Origin: Bryobacterales bacterium
GTDB taxonomy: Bacteria > Acidobacteriota > Terriglobia > Bryobacterales > UBA6623
Direction of reading: 5' to 3'
NCBI GenBank assembly: GCA_022824585.1
Contig: JAJDZN010000166.1
Coordinates: 1-39,242, forward strand
DNA: 39,242 nucleotides
Shown here in pieces: positions 1 through 8,146 of this stretch. The position numbers and the translations under genes were made by a program. The notes below the pieces were generated by a model, which was given only the letters and a program-made list of their open reading frames with translations, did not search any database and was not told the origin of the DNA. The stretch's first letter is position 1. Each line of letters opens with the position of its first letter.

Positions 1-791
1 CCAAGGCGGTCCTTTTATTCGAAGTGCTTCAGTCCGTTTCGTTACCTCCTCGAACCGCTCCGATTGCTACCGGCTGGAGCGACAGTTGCCGGACGGGATT
101 CGCACCCGCTGGGAAACAGCGCCTTCCACGGCGCACGACAACGGGGGCTTATCCCTGTCAAGCCGGATACGGCGGATCGGACTGGGCACGTTGAGACCAC
201 AGACGGTGAGTTGGCTACTACGCGCATCGCAGTACGGCGGGTTCTCGCCCGCGGATCTTTTCGGCATCAGGTGCCCACGAGAGCGCGGCCACTCCTCTAC
301 GTCTCGGGCTACTACAGGCTGGGGCGCTGGTCGGGGAACTGCGGCCGCGCAGGTGAATTGCCCAGCCTTTAGACGCGATCACGGCGTGGAAGGTGCTCAG
401 CCTATCGGGCGATGCGGGGGACGCACTGGAAGCGGTTGAGGCGCCGTAGCTAACCGGGTCAAAGGGGGAGACGGTTGGAGGTGTACGTCGAGCACCGTAA
501 GCTTCTCCCGCCTACGGACGCCGGGAAACCTCTCGTGAAGGAAGTCAGTGCCTCGGCGCGGTTGCTGGCCTGCGTGGCGGGCTGGCGATCGAGCAAGCGG
601 CAGCTGTTTCCCTGCAATGAGGTGCCTTGGCCTGCTGATGCACCTGCGGAGGATGGTGCCTGAATTTCGAACGCCTAGGGGTCATTGATCGAGGTCGTCC
701 AATCGGGAACGCGAACCCACTCAGCACCTGGCGCCTGTGTCAACTGCAACGGATGGGTAATCCGCCGGAAGGGGGATCCGACCTGCCCACC
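1..791. other. Structured region without a convincing gene
   Basis: No reading frame here has a start site, family match or codon pattern I can support; the open frames look like GC-driven chance. On the minus strand a chain of short hairpins is visible: GGCTT/AAGCC near 150-168, GCGCC/GGCGC around loop GTGGAA near 119-134, CGCTG/CAGCG around loop TTTCC near 107-121, CGGG/CCCG around TGCGAAT near 93-107, and CCGG-CTG/CAG-CCGG near 70-92. Minus-strand text GGTGCGAATCCC followed by GTCCGGCAACTGT resembles the core of cobalamin riboswitches, but the usual GGGAA and downstream parts are not found. A purine-rich AGGAGG (minus, 45-50) lies after it with no start codon at the right distance. If it is a riboswitch, its gene lies left of the window. 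Bases 230-780 also hold no recognised RNA gene. Confidence 0.3.
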
Positions 792-797
792 TATAAT
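792..797 (+). promoter_or_regulatory. -10 box TATAAT of the PHP-protein gene
   Basis: A perfect TATAAT ends 11 nt before the ATG at 809, so the predicted transcript start lies at most about 5 nt upstream of that codon. No Shine-Dalgarno sequence and no good -35 box are visible. A near-leaderless mRNA is inferred. Confidence 0.55.
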
Positions 798-808
798 GTT
801 TGGCGCTC

Positions 809-3601
809 ATGAAACGCCTCGCACTGATTCTTGGACTGTTTCTGGCCTGCTCGGCGGGGCTGGCCCAAGAGCACCCCCTGCGGGCGCTCAACATCGAGTT
901 CGGCATCAAGGACCACGAACCCATCCCGTGGGACGGCTCGCTCAGCATTGACAAGGGAGAGATCGTCGACCTGCGCGGCTACCGCTTCAAGGAAGGCGAG
1001 TCCATCGGCGAGAACAACTCGTGGGTGGCGAGGACCGATCCGTGGGTGCAGCCCACTGGCGGCATGCACCCGCACGAACTCCCCTTCCCGCACGTCACAC
1101 GCGTGCAGGATGTCGGAGTCACGCTGTACTACAGGGCACCCGACGACGCGACAGTATCGGTCAAGACGGTCAACGGCGATTTCTTCTTCAAGCCAGCCGA
1201 CCTGCCGGTGTCGGACGCGATGCACATTCTCTCCACCAAGGTCGAATTACGCCGCGTGCCGCCTGTCGAGGCGCTAACCACCGACGAGTTCGAGGACGAC
1301 TATCCCGCCATGGCAATGGCTGACGACGGGACGCTATCGGTGGCCTGGATCGGCTACAAGGACGAGAACGACCAAGTCTTCGCGCGCGACCGCGCCGACG
1401 GCGAGTGGGGCGAGATCGCCAGCCTAGGCGGAGCGTCGGGCGACCTGCAGGGCCTGGCCGCGGCCTACGACCGCGATGGGACGCTGCACGTGGTTTGGTC
1501 CAAACGGAACGGCGGGACTTGGAGCCTGTTGCATGCAATGCGCGGCGGCGGATCGTGGAGCGCACCGAGCGCGGTCGGGGAGGGCTCCGGCAACAACCTC
1601 TTCCCCGTCATGGCGAGCGACCGCCATGGCGGATTGCATCTCGCCTGGCAGTCGGCCCGCGAAGGCTTTTCCGGGATCTACTACAGCGCCTTTGACGGCA
1701 GCGATTGGTCCGAGGAGCTGCCGCTCAGCCATCCGGGGGCGGCCGCCAACGAGTGGTATCCCGACATCGCGACCGATACCGGCGGCACGGCGTGGGTGGT
1801 CTGGGACAGCTACCAGGGCGGCAGCTACAACATTCGGCTGCGCTCCGTCAGCGCCGGACGCGCCGGGGACTTGGTCAAGGTGACCGATACGCCGCGCTAC
1901 CACGGCACGGCGAGCATCGCCGTCGATGCCCAGGACCGCGTCTGGATCTCGTACGACGAGTCCGAAGAGAACTGGGGCAAGGACACCGGCTTCCTGCTGC
2001 GGGGCGGCACCGGGATCTACCAATCGCGCACCAATCGCGTGGTCGTCTGGAACGGCAGCGAGTGGCTGGCCCCTCTTGATGACGTCAACCGCCGCTTCAG
2101 GCCCAGCGTAGAGCGCTACATCCAGACCCCCAAGCTCGCGTCCGACAGCAAGGGCCGCATGTGGATGCTGCTACGGCCGCGCGTGCGGGCGGTGAAGCCC
2201 GAATCACTCTGGGCAGCTGGCGGCAAGTGGCAGGTGATGGCGACCTACTACTCCGGGGGCCGCTGGGCGGATCCCTTCCCGCTGCCCGAGAGCGTGGGCC
2301 GCAACGAGGGTCCGATGGATGTCGTCGCGGGAGCTGACGGAAAGGTGTACGCGGCTTGGACCACCGACCAGAAGCTCTGGGGCGGGCCGACCTTCGGGCA
2401 CTACCCGAAGGAGAACCAGGTCTTCTTCGCCGAACTGTCCGCGCAGTTTGGCAACACGCGGATCGATCCGCCGCTGTTTGGCCCCAGAGGTGTCGAGCCG
2501 CCGGCCATGCTACCGACAGAGCCGAGGGAAGCGGAGCAGGTGGCGGCCATCCGCAACTACACCATCGACTCCGGCGGCAAGCGTTACAAGATCTACCGCG
2601 GCGACATGCACCGCCACACCGATATCTCGCTCGACGGCACGGGCGACGGCTCTCTCTACGATTCGTTCCGCTACATGATGGACGGCGCCGCCATGGACTT
2701 CTACCTAGTCACCGATCACAAGGGCAGCAACGACACCGAGTACAGCTGGTGGCGCACCGAAAAGGCCGAGGACATGTTCCATGTGCCCGGGCGCTTCGTC
2801 ACCCTGTTCGGCTACGAGCGCAGCCTGAGCTATCCGAACGGGCACCGCAACATCATCTATGCCGAGCGCGGCAACAGGCCGATTCCGATCACACAGGAGG
2901 AGCGCGAATCGAGCAGCGGCCCCTTCCTCTACGACGCCCTGCGGGAGCAGAAAGGGATCGCGACCTCGCACACCTCGCACACCTCGATGGGGACGGACTG
3001 GCGCGACAACGACCCGGAACTGGAGCCCATCGTGGAGATCTTCCAGGGAGCGCGGACCTCCGCCGAGCACGAGAGCGCCCCGCTAGCGTCCTCGGCGGCG
3101 CGGACGGACCTGTGGGCCGGCAGCTACAGGCCCAAGGGATTCGTGTGGCTGGCCTGGGAGAAGGGCTACAGGCTGGGGGTGCAGGCCAGCTCTGACCACG
3201 TCTCCACGCACAGCTCGTACGCCATGGTCCTCAGCGACGATTATTCCCGCCGGGGGTTGGTCAATGCCATGCGGCGGCGCCACACCTATGCGGCAACCAG
3301 CAACATGATCCTCGACTACCGCCTCAAGACGAGCGGCGGCGAATGGATCCAAGGCGACGAGTTCTCCTCGGCGGAAATCCCGACCGCGACCGTATCGATC
3401 CGCGGCACAGGCGCGATCAAGGAGGCCGTGGTGGTCCGGGACAACACCTACGTGCACACTCTGGCCGGGGACGGCGAGAGCATGGAGTTCGAGTTTCGCG
3501 AGCAGGAACTTGCCGCCGGCGAGCACTACTATTACGTGCGGGTGGAACAGGAAGACGGCAACGTCGCCTGGTCCAGTCCGATCTGGATCACAAAACGGTA
3601 G
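809..3601 (+). CDS. Secreted propeller-PHP domain (DUF3604-like) protein
   Basis: About 930 residues. The N-terminus MKRLALILGLFLACSAGLA is a Sec signal peptide, cleaved about residue 19-20. Residues about 150-560 hold repeated strands with recurring patterns such as LHVVWSKR, LHLAWQS and AWVVWDSY, which look like a BNR/sialidase-type beta-propeller. A PHP-type metal site follows: GDMHRHT (D599, H601, H603), VTDH (D636, H637), then SHTSHTS and a C-terminal beta domain. DUF3604 proteins carry this PHP-like fold and are usually outer, exported proteins; their substrate is unknown, and phosphoester cleavage is only a family-based guess. ATG 809 was chosen because it starts the signal peptide; a TTG at 800 overlaps the -10 box. 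The gene stands alone, convergent with glnA. Confidence 0.8.
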   Translation: MKRLALILGLFLACSAGLAQEHPLRALNIEFGIKDHEPIPWDGSLSIDKGEIVDLRGYRFKEGESIGENNSWVARTDPWVQPTGGMHPHELPFPHVTRVQDVGVTLYYRAPDDATVSVKTVNGDFFFKPADLPVSDAMHILSTKVELRRVPPVEALTTDEFEDDYPAMAMADDGTLSVAWIGYKDENDQVFARDRADGEWGEIASLGGASGDLQGLAAAYDRDGTLHVVWSKRNGGTWSLLHAMRGGGSWSAPSAVGEGSGNNLFPVMASDRHGGLHLAWQSAREGFSGIYYSAFDGSDWSEELPLSHPGAAANEWYPDIATDTGGTAWVVWDSYQGGSYNIRLRSVSAGRAGDLVKVTDTPRYHGTASIAVDAQDRVWISYDESEENWGKDTGFLLRGGTGIYQSRTNRVVVWNGSEWLAPLDDVNRRFRPSVERYIQTPKLASDSKGRMWMLLRPRVRAVKPESLWAAGGKWQVMATYYSGGRWADPFPLPESVGRNEGPMDVVAGADGKVYAAWTTDQKLWGGPTFGHYPKENQVFFAELSAQFGNTRIDPPLFGPRGVEPPAMLPTEPREAEQVAAIRNYTIDSGGKRYKIYRGDMHRHTDISLDGTGDGSLYDSFRYMMDGAAMDFYLVTDHKGSNDTEYSWWRTEKAEDMFHVPGRFVTLFGYERSLSYPNGHRNIIYAERGNRPIPITQEERESSSGPFLYDALREQKGIATSHTSHTSMGTDWRDNDPELEPIVEIFQGARTSAEHESAPLASSAARTDLWAGSYRPKGFVWLAWEKGYRLGVQASSDHVSTHSSYAMVLSDDYSRRGLVNAMRRRHTYAATSNMILDYRLKTSGGEWIQGDEFSSAEIPTATVSIRGTGAIKEAVVVRDNTYVHTLAGDGESMEFEFREQELAAGEHYYYVRVEQEDGNVAWSSPIWITKR

Positions 3602-3712
3602 CGCCGGAGCACAGCTAGGCCTGGATGGTCAAAGCGCGAGACCGCTGCGCCCAGGCTGAGCCGCTTCGCTGGCAGGCGGTGCGGCAACTTGCCAGAAGTA
3701 CCGCACGGTAAC

Positions 3713-3765
3713 GGAGTTGCTTGCAAATTAGAAACCGAATTCTAATTCGCAAGAACCCGAACTCC
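3713..3765. repeat. Long AT-rich imperfect hairpin between convergent genes
   Basis: Arms: GGAGTT (3713-3718) with AACTCC (3760-3765), CTTGC (3720-3724) with GCAAG (3749-3753), and AATTAGAA (3726-3733) with TTCTAATT (3740-3747) around loop ACCGAA. That is 19 base pairs with one A-C mismatch and a 1/6 internal loop. The inner arms are AT-rich in GC-rich DNA. It lies between the ends of the PHP gene and glnA, so a two-way terminator is likely, although no U-tract follows. Confidence 0.5.
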
Positions 3766-3815
3766 GGGCCGCCGAATCGAACCGGCAGGGACGAGCTTGC
3801 CTCCACGCACGGAAA

Positions 3816-3848
3816 CGGCCGGAGACTCCTTGCAGGAGCCCCCGGCCG
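3816..3848 (-). terminator. Candidate glnA terminator hairpin
   Basis: Outer stem CGGCCGG/CCGGCCG (7 bp) encloses an inner stem CTCC/GGAG. On the minus strand it lies 26 nt past the glnA stop codon and is followed by only TTTCC, so it is a strong hairpin with a weak U-tract. Confidence 0.45.
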
Positions 3849-3873
3849 CGGGGTCTGACTCGCGCTGCCGCGA

Positions 3874-5295
3874 CTAGATGTCGTAGTAGAGCGAGAACTC
3901 GTACGGGTGCGGCCGCTGGCGCACCTCATCGACCTCGGCGGAGCGCTTGTAGTCGATGTAGCTGGCGATCACCTCTTCGGTGAACACGTCGTTCTGCATC
4001 AGGAACTCGTGGTCGCGCTCCAGCGCCTGCAGCGAGCCCGCCAGATCCTCGGGCAGCGCCGGCACGTTGCTGAGCTCCTCCGGAGACAGGTCGTAGATGT
4101 CCTTGTCCAGCGCCTCGCCCGGATCGATGCGGTTCTGGATGCCGTCCAGTCCGGCCATCAGGCAGGCTGAGAACGCCAGGTACGGGTTGCAGGACGGGTC
4201 GGGGTAGCGCAGCTCGACGCGCTTGGTCTTGGGGCTCGCCGAGTACATCGGAATGCGGCAGGCCGCCGAGCGGTTGCGCCGCGAATAGGCCAGGCTGACC
4301 GGAGCCTCGAAGCCCGGCACCAAGCGCTTGTAGCTGTTGGTGGTGGGAGCCACGATGGCGGCCAGGGCCGGAGAGTGCTTCAGCAGGCCGCCGATGTAGT
4401 GCAGCGCCGTCTCGCTGAGGCCGGCGTACCCCTCGCCCGCGAAGGTCGGCTCGCCGCCCTTCCAGATCGATTGGTGCGTGTGCATGCCGGAGCCGTTGTC
4501 ATTCCACAGGGGCTTGGGCATGAACGTGGCCGACTTGCCGTGCTGGTAGGCGACCTGGCGGACGATGTACTTGTACAGCATCATGTTGTCGGCAGACAGC
4601 ACGAGCGTGTCATAGCGCTGGTCGATCTCGCACTGGCCGCCCGTGGCGACCTCGTGGTGGTGGCACTCGATCTCGATGCCGCAGTCCATCATCACCTTGG
4701 TCATCTCGGTCCGGAGGTCCTGCATGTGGTCTGTCGGCGGAACCGGGAAGTAGCCTTCCTTGTAGCGCGGGCGGTAGCCGAGGTTGTTCTCGGCGCGGCC
4801 GGAGTTCCAGCGGCCTTCCTCGGAATCGATCTTGTAGAAGCCGAAGTTGTACGACGAGTCGTAGCTGACGTTGTCAAAGAGGAAGAACTCGGCCTCGGCA
4901 CCGAAGTACGCGGTGTCGCCGGTGCCGGTGTACTGCAAGTACTTCTCGGCCTTCTGCGCGATCCAGCGCGGATCGCGCTCGTAGTGCTGCTTGGTGATCG
5001 GATCGAGGATGTTGCAGACGACGCAGAGCGTGGGCACTTGGTTGAACGGATCGACAAATGCCGTGTCCGGATCGGGAACAATCAGCATGTCGGACTCGCT
5101 GATCGCCTGCCAGCCGCGGATCGACGAACCATCGAAGCCGAAGCCGTCCTCGAAACTCTCCTCGTCCAGCATGCCGATCGGGTACGACACGTGCTGCCAG
5201 ATGCCGGGCAGGTCCGCGAAGCGCAGGTCCAGAATCTCGCAATCGTTGTCCCTGGCGTACGCCATGACCTCAGCAGGGGTGCGTTTTACAGCCAT
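3874..5295 (-). CDS. glnA: Glutamine synthetase, type I
   Basis: 473 residues, the usual GSI length. It condenses ammonia and glutamate to glutamine with ATP in the cytoplasm, as a dodecamer. Visible family motifs are DGSSIRGW (N-terminal beta-grasp domain), GAEAEFFLF (metal site), [12 protein letters not shown], and NRSAACRIP with [16 protein letters not shown]. The adenylylation loop reads DIYDLSPEE with Tyr401, matching the modified tyrosine of enterobacterial enzymes, so control by GlnE-type adenylylation is likely. Start ATG 5295 follows a strong AGGAGGA Shine-Dalgarno site with about 6 nt spacing. An inverted repeat 78-104 nt upstream may be its operator. No glnB or amtB is adjacent. 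Confidence 0.97.
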   Translation of the reverse strand: MAVKRTPAEVMAYARDNDCEILDLRFADLPGIWQHVSYPIGMLDEESFEDGFGFDGSSIRGWQAISESDMLIVPDPDTAFVDPFNQVPTLCVVCNILDPITKQHYERDPRWIAQKAEKYLQYTGTGDTAYFGAEAEFFLFDNVSYDSSYNFGFYKIDSEEGRWNSGRAENNLGYRPRYKEGYFPVPPTDHMQDLRTEMTKVMMDCGIEIECHHHEVATGGQCEIDQRYDTLVLSADNMMLYKYIVRQVAYQHGKSATFMPKPLWNDNGSGMHTHQSIWKGGEPTFAGEGYAGLSETALHYIGGLLKHSPALAAIVAPTTNSYKRLVPGFEAPVSLAYSRRNRSAACRIPMYSASPKTKRVELRYPDPSCNPYLAFSACLMAGLDGIQNRIDPGEALDKDIYDLSPEELSNVPALPEDLAGSLQALERDHEFLMQNDVFTEEVIASYIDYKRSAEVDEVRQRPHPYEFSLYYDI

Positions 5296-5372
5296 TGATT
5301 TCCTCCTATATGGCTTGTGAGGGGATCAGCACTAGGGCACGCGCCCAGGTCGGGAACCGCCCGCTTGGTAGT

Positions 5373-5399
5373 ACTGTGAAACCGCCATCGTATCACAGT
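5373..5399. promoter_or_regulatory. Perfect inverted repeat upstream of glnA
   Basis: ACTGTGA (5373-5379) and TCACAGT (5393-5399) are exact inverted copies with 13 nt between them, so the half-site centres are 20 bp (two helix turns) apart. This suits a dimeric regulator, or a hairpin in the glnA leader. It lies in the upstream region of glnA, between it and the end of the cupin gene. The protein bound is unknown. Confidence 0.5.
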
Positions 5400-5464
5400 G
5401 CCGAACTGCATCACGAGCAGCACTAGGACTGATAAGAACTATTGATAGCGGCGCCCCTGCGCCA

Positions 5465-6694
5465 CTATCGGACCAAGGCTCGCGCGTCAGGATTGTCCGG
5501 GCCGAAGTGCTTGAGCATGACCAAGTTCTCGTCCGGGCTCAGGTTCGTGATCCGGACGCCCTCTCCAGCGGCAGCCGCGGTCACGAAGTACTCGTCCGCA
5601 GTGAGTTCGCCGAAACGGATCATCGCGGGGGTATGCACGTCCCACACGCCAATCTGCCCGCGCCCCTGGGTCACGATGGTGCCGTACGCGGCAGCGTCCC
5701 GGATCGTTACGCTGCGGCCGGGATGCACCGTCAGTTCCTTGGCCGAATAGTTGGAGGTCGAATAGGTCACCCAGGCTTCGCTGTAGCCGTCTTCTGCCAT
5801 TTCGTCGGCCGGGCGCACGGGACGTGGCTCGAAGAACCTGTGCTCCATGAAGTTCGGGTCGACGTTCGCGTCCCAGTCCAGCATGCCGATGATGTACTCG
5901 AGGTCTTGATGGTGCTCGGGCGGCACGTCCTTCACTAGCAGGTCCCACGGCACGTAGCGGCCTTCGACCATCGACTGGAACATCCCGAAGACATCCGAGT
6001 TCACCTGCGGCTCGTACGTGACGGCCGAGCCCGGCGCGTGCAGCACGCCCGCGGGAATCTGCCAGCCGGTGCCGGGCTTGAGCTTGTAGGCCTTGGAATG
6101 GTAGAGGATGCCGTTGTCGCCCTCGTTCCAGCGCTCCAGGCAGCGCCAGACATCGTCCTTGGTGGTCCCGGGCTCCAAGCCCATGAAGGTGTACGCGAAG
6201 TTGTTCTCCTTGTAGTTGTACTGGGGCGGGAAGTAGTACGCCTCGGGCTTGCCGCGCCGACCCACGCGGGCAGCCGCTTCCTCGTCTTGGTGCATGTGGT
6301 GCGGGATCGGGCCGAGGTTGTCGAAGAACTTGCAGAGCACGTTCCACCCGCCGTGGGCGCTCATCACGTCGCTGCCGAGGATCTCGTCGCCGATCTCGTC
6401 GACGGCCGTCTTCAGCAGCACCTTGCGCGGGCCTGCCGCGCCGTCGGCCGCGACGATATAACTCAGCCCCTCGTCATCGGGGGTGCCCGGCCCGTTGTCG
6501 GCATTGGTGGTGGACGAGAACCAGCGCTCGTCGATGCCGCCGCGATGTGCGCCGAGCGCGTAAATATCGGCGGGGTGGAGCTTGAGCCGCCCTCCCGGCA
6601 TGAGGAACGACCGCGGCACCCACGCCGGGGCCAGCCTCAGCACGCCCTCGCCACTGGACAGGGCGCTTCTGAGTAGATCGACGGTCTGGGACAT
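5465..6694 (-). CDS. Phosphomannose isomerase-like cupin protein
   Basis: 409 residues, no signal peptide, so cytoplasmic. Residues about 127-152 carry PHHMHQDEEA and GKPEAYYF: His133, His135 and Glu151 resemble the zinc ligands and the KPE box of type I mannose-6-phosphate isomerases. QIPAGVLHAPG (about 210-222) supplies the later cupin histidine. A second cupin-like beta region fills residues about 300-400. The sequence is not a standard ManA, so sugar isomerase, sugar-phosphate binding or dioxygenase functions all remain open. The ATG at 6694 is placed exactly 7 nt after a TATCAT -10 box and has no Shine-Dalgarno site. It reads toward glnA with 169 nt between them and probably has its own transcript. 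Confidence 0.7.
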   Translation of the reverse strand: MSQTVDLLRSALSSGEGVLRLAPAWVPRSFLMPGGRLKLHPADIYALGAHRGGIDERWFSSTTNADNGPGTPDDEGLSYIVAADGAAGPRKVLLKTAVDEIGDEILGSDVMSAHGGWNVLCKFFDNLGPIPHHMHQDEEAAARVGRRGKPEAYYFPPQYNYKENNFAYTFMGLEPGTTKDDVWRCLERWNEGDNGILYHSKAYKLKPGTGWQIPAGVLHAPGSAVTYEPQVNSDVFGMFQSMVEGRYVPWDLLVKDVPPEHHQDLEYIIGMLDWDANVDPNFMEHRFFEPRPVRPADEMAEDGYSEAWVTYSTSNYSAKELTVHPGRSVTIRDAAAYGTIVTQGRGQIGVWDVHTPAMIRFGELTADEYFVTAAAAGEGVRITNLSPDENLVMLKHFGPDNPDARALVR

Positions 6695-6701
6695 GCTGGC
6701 T

Positions 6702-6707
6702 ATGATA
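6702..6707 (-). promoter_or_regulatory. -10 box of the PMI-like cupin gene
   Basis: TATCAT on the minus strand ends 7 nt before the ATG, so the predicted first transcribed base is the A of ATG. No Shine-Dalgarno site is present; a leaderless transcript is inferred. No clear -35 box. Confidence 0.45.
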
Positions 6708-6825
6708 CCGAACGCACCTAGCCAGCCCTGCCAGCAACCCCCGCTCGGGATTCGATCGGCTAGCTCGTCATGGCGAGCTGACCCTGAAAGCGACTGGTGA
6801 AAAACGATATGAGAGAGTGAGCACT

Positions 6826-6853
6826 TTGGTCAAGTATTGTTGTATATTATAGT
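6826..6853 (+). promoter_or_regulatory. AT-rich promoter of the AAA_14 gene
   Basis: TTGGTC (6826-6831), a 16 nt spacer and TATAGT (6848-6853) lie in a strikingly AT-rich stretch (about 6836-6880) within GC-rich DNA. The ATG is 13 nt downstream of the -10 box, so the leader is only 6-7 nt. The base composition suggests acquired DNA. Confidence 0.5.
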
Positions 6854-6866
6854 TTAGAAAATTAAT

Positions 6867-8036
6867 ATGCAACAAAATATTCCGCGCCCGATTCTGCTTG
6901 CATCGACCATGCAAGGGCTCTCCGAGGCCCCGGCCGTGGCCTTGCTGGGAGCCCGGCAAGTCGGCAAGACTACGTTGGCAAGGCTCGTCGCCTCCGAGTG
7001 GAGGGGGTCCACAACGGCGTTTGATCTGGAGGATGTCGCTGCGCGCGAAGCGCTGTCCGCAACACCGGACAGGCTATTGCGGAGTAAGGAGGGTCTCGTC
7101 GTCCTCGATGAGGTGCAGCGATTGCCCCACTTGTTCGAAGTGCTGCGCCCGATTTGCGACGATCCCGACCGCAAGGCGGTGTTCCTCCTGCTAGGCAGCG
7201 CGTCCTGGGACTTGGTCAAGGATATCTCCGAGACGCTCGCCGGAAGGGTCCAATTGCTAGACGTAGCGGGCTTCGCGCTGAGCGAAGTCGGGGCAGACAA
7301 TCAAGACACGCTCTGGATGCGCGGCGGCTTTCCCCGTGCCTTTCTCGCCCCGTCGGCGGCGGCCTGGACCCGCTGGATGCAGTCGTTCACGCGGACCTTC
7401 TTGGAGCGGGACATCCCTATGTTGTCCCAGCGCGTGCCGCCGCAGGCTGTCGGCCGCTGCTGGCGCATGCTTGCCCACTCTCACGGGCAGGTCTGGAACG
7501 CTTCGGCCCTCGGGCAGTCCATGGACGTCAGCGTCACCGCCGTGAACAAGTACCGCGACCTTCTGTCGGGAGCCTTCATGGTCCGGATGCTGCCGCCCTG
7601 GTTCGAGAATCTTGGCAAGCGCCTCGTCAACTCGCCCAAGGTCTTCCTGCGGGACAGCGGCGTGTTGCACTTCCTGCTGGGACTAGAGGAATCGCAGGAG
7701 CTCCCGATGCATCCACGCTACGGCGCAAGCTGGGAAGGCTTCTGCTTGGAACAGACCCTCATCTCCCACGGCCAGCGCGAGGCCTACTTCTACCGGACTC
7801 AGCGCGGCGCTGAACTGGATCTGATGCTCGTCAGGCGCGGACGGCGCTGGGGCTTCGAGTTCAAATGCACTGATGCCCCGCGAACGACGAAGTCCATGCA
7901 CATTGCCATCGCCGACTTGGGTCTGGAGCACCTCTGGGTGGTCTATCCCGGAGGAATCGAGCACCCTCTGGGCGAGAAGATCACCGCCCTGCCCCTGAGC
8001 AGCGTCAGCGAGCTGCGCCTGCGCTCGCCGTCTTGA
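6867..8036 (+). CDS. AAA_14 ATPase with DUF4143 domain
   Basis: 389 residues, cytoplasmic. Walker A GARQVGKT is at 28-35, and Walker B VVLDEVQ (D81, E82) follows. The middle holds the GSASWDL sensor-like segment and the C-terminal DUF4143 domain contains ELDLMLV and GFEFKC, i.e. a D...ExK arrangement like PD-(D/E)XK nucleases. Members of this family are scattered, often mobile, and their function is poorly known; links to toxin-like or defence loci are discussed but unproven. The gene sits between an AT-rich promoter and a convergent transposase gene, 110 nt apart, which supports horizontal acquisition. Confidence 0.85.
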   Translation: MQQNIPRPILLASTMQGLSEAPAVALLGARQVGKTTLARLVASEWRGSTTAFDLEDVAAREALSATPDRLLRSKEGLVVLDEVQRLPHLFEVLRPICDDPDRKAVFLLLGSASWDLVKDISETLAGRVQLLDVAGFALSEVGADNQDTLWMRGGFPRAFLAPSAAAWTRWMQSFTRTFLERDIPMLSQRVPPQAVGRCWRMLAHSHGQVWNASALGQSMDVSVTAVNKYRDLLSGAFMVRMLPPWFENLGKRLVNSPKVFLRDSGVLHFLLGLEESQELPMHPRYGASWEGFCLEQTLISHGQREAYFYRTQRGAELDLMLVRRGRRWGFEFKCTDAPRTTKSMHIAIADLGLEHLWVVYPGGIEHPLGEKITALPLSSVSELRLRSPS

Positions 8037-8146
8037 GCACGGGCGGTCAGGCTGGCACGGCACCGATCGGAACTTCGTCAGGCGATCGATTGCGCCGCCG
8101 CAGGCGCCCACACTGCCGATTCTCAGACTTCGGCACATCGCGCAAT

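Noticed and set aside
80..130. tRNA-like T arm (GCGGGTGCGAATCCCGT) on the minus strand
   Set aside because: No 5' acceptor strand GCCGGAC or TTGCCGG at the right distance, and the T loop has G at position 55.
86..439. 117-codon open frame at the left end
   Set aside because: It overlaps the hairpins, lacks a Shine-Dalgarno site and its start (DGIRTR) is the typical translation of RNA-like repeats.
5373..5399. CRP or sigma54 site upstream of glnA
   Set aside because: The TGTGA/TCACA half-sites are 13 nt apart rather than 6, and CGGCAC lacks a TTGC at the right distance for sigma54.
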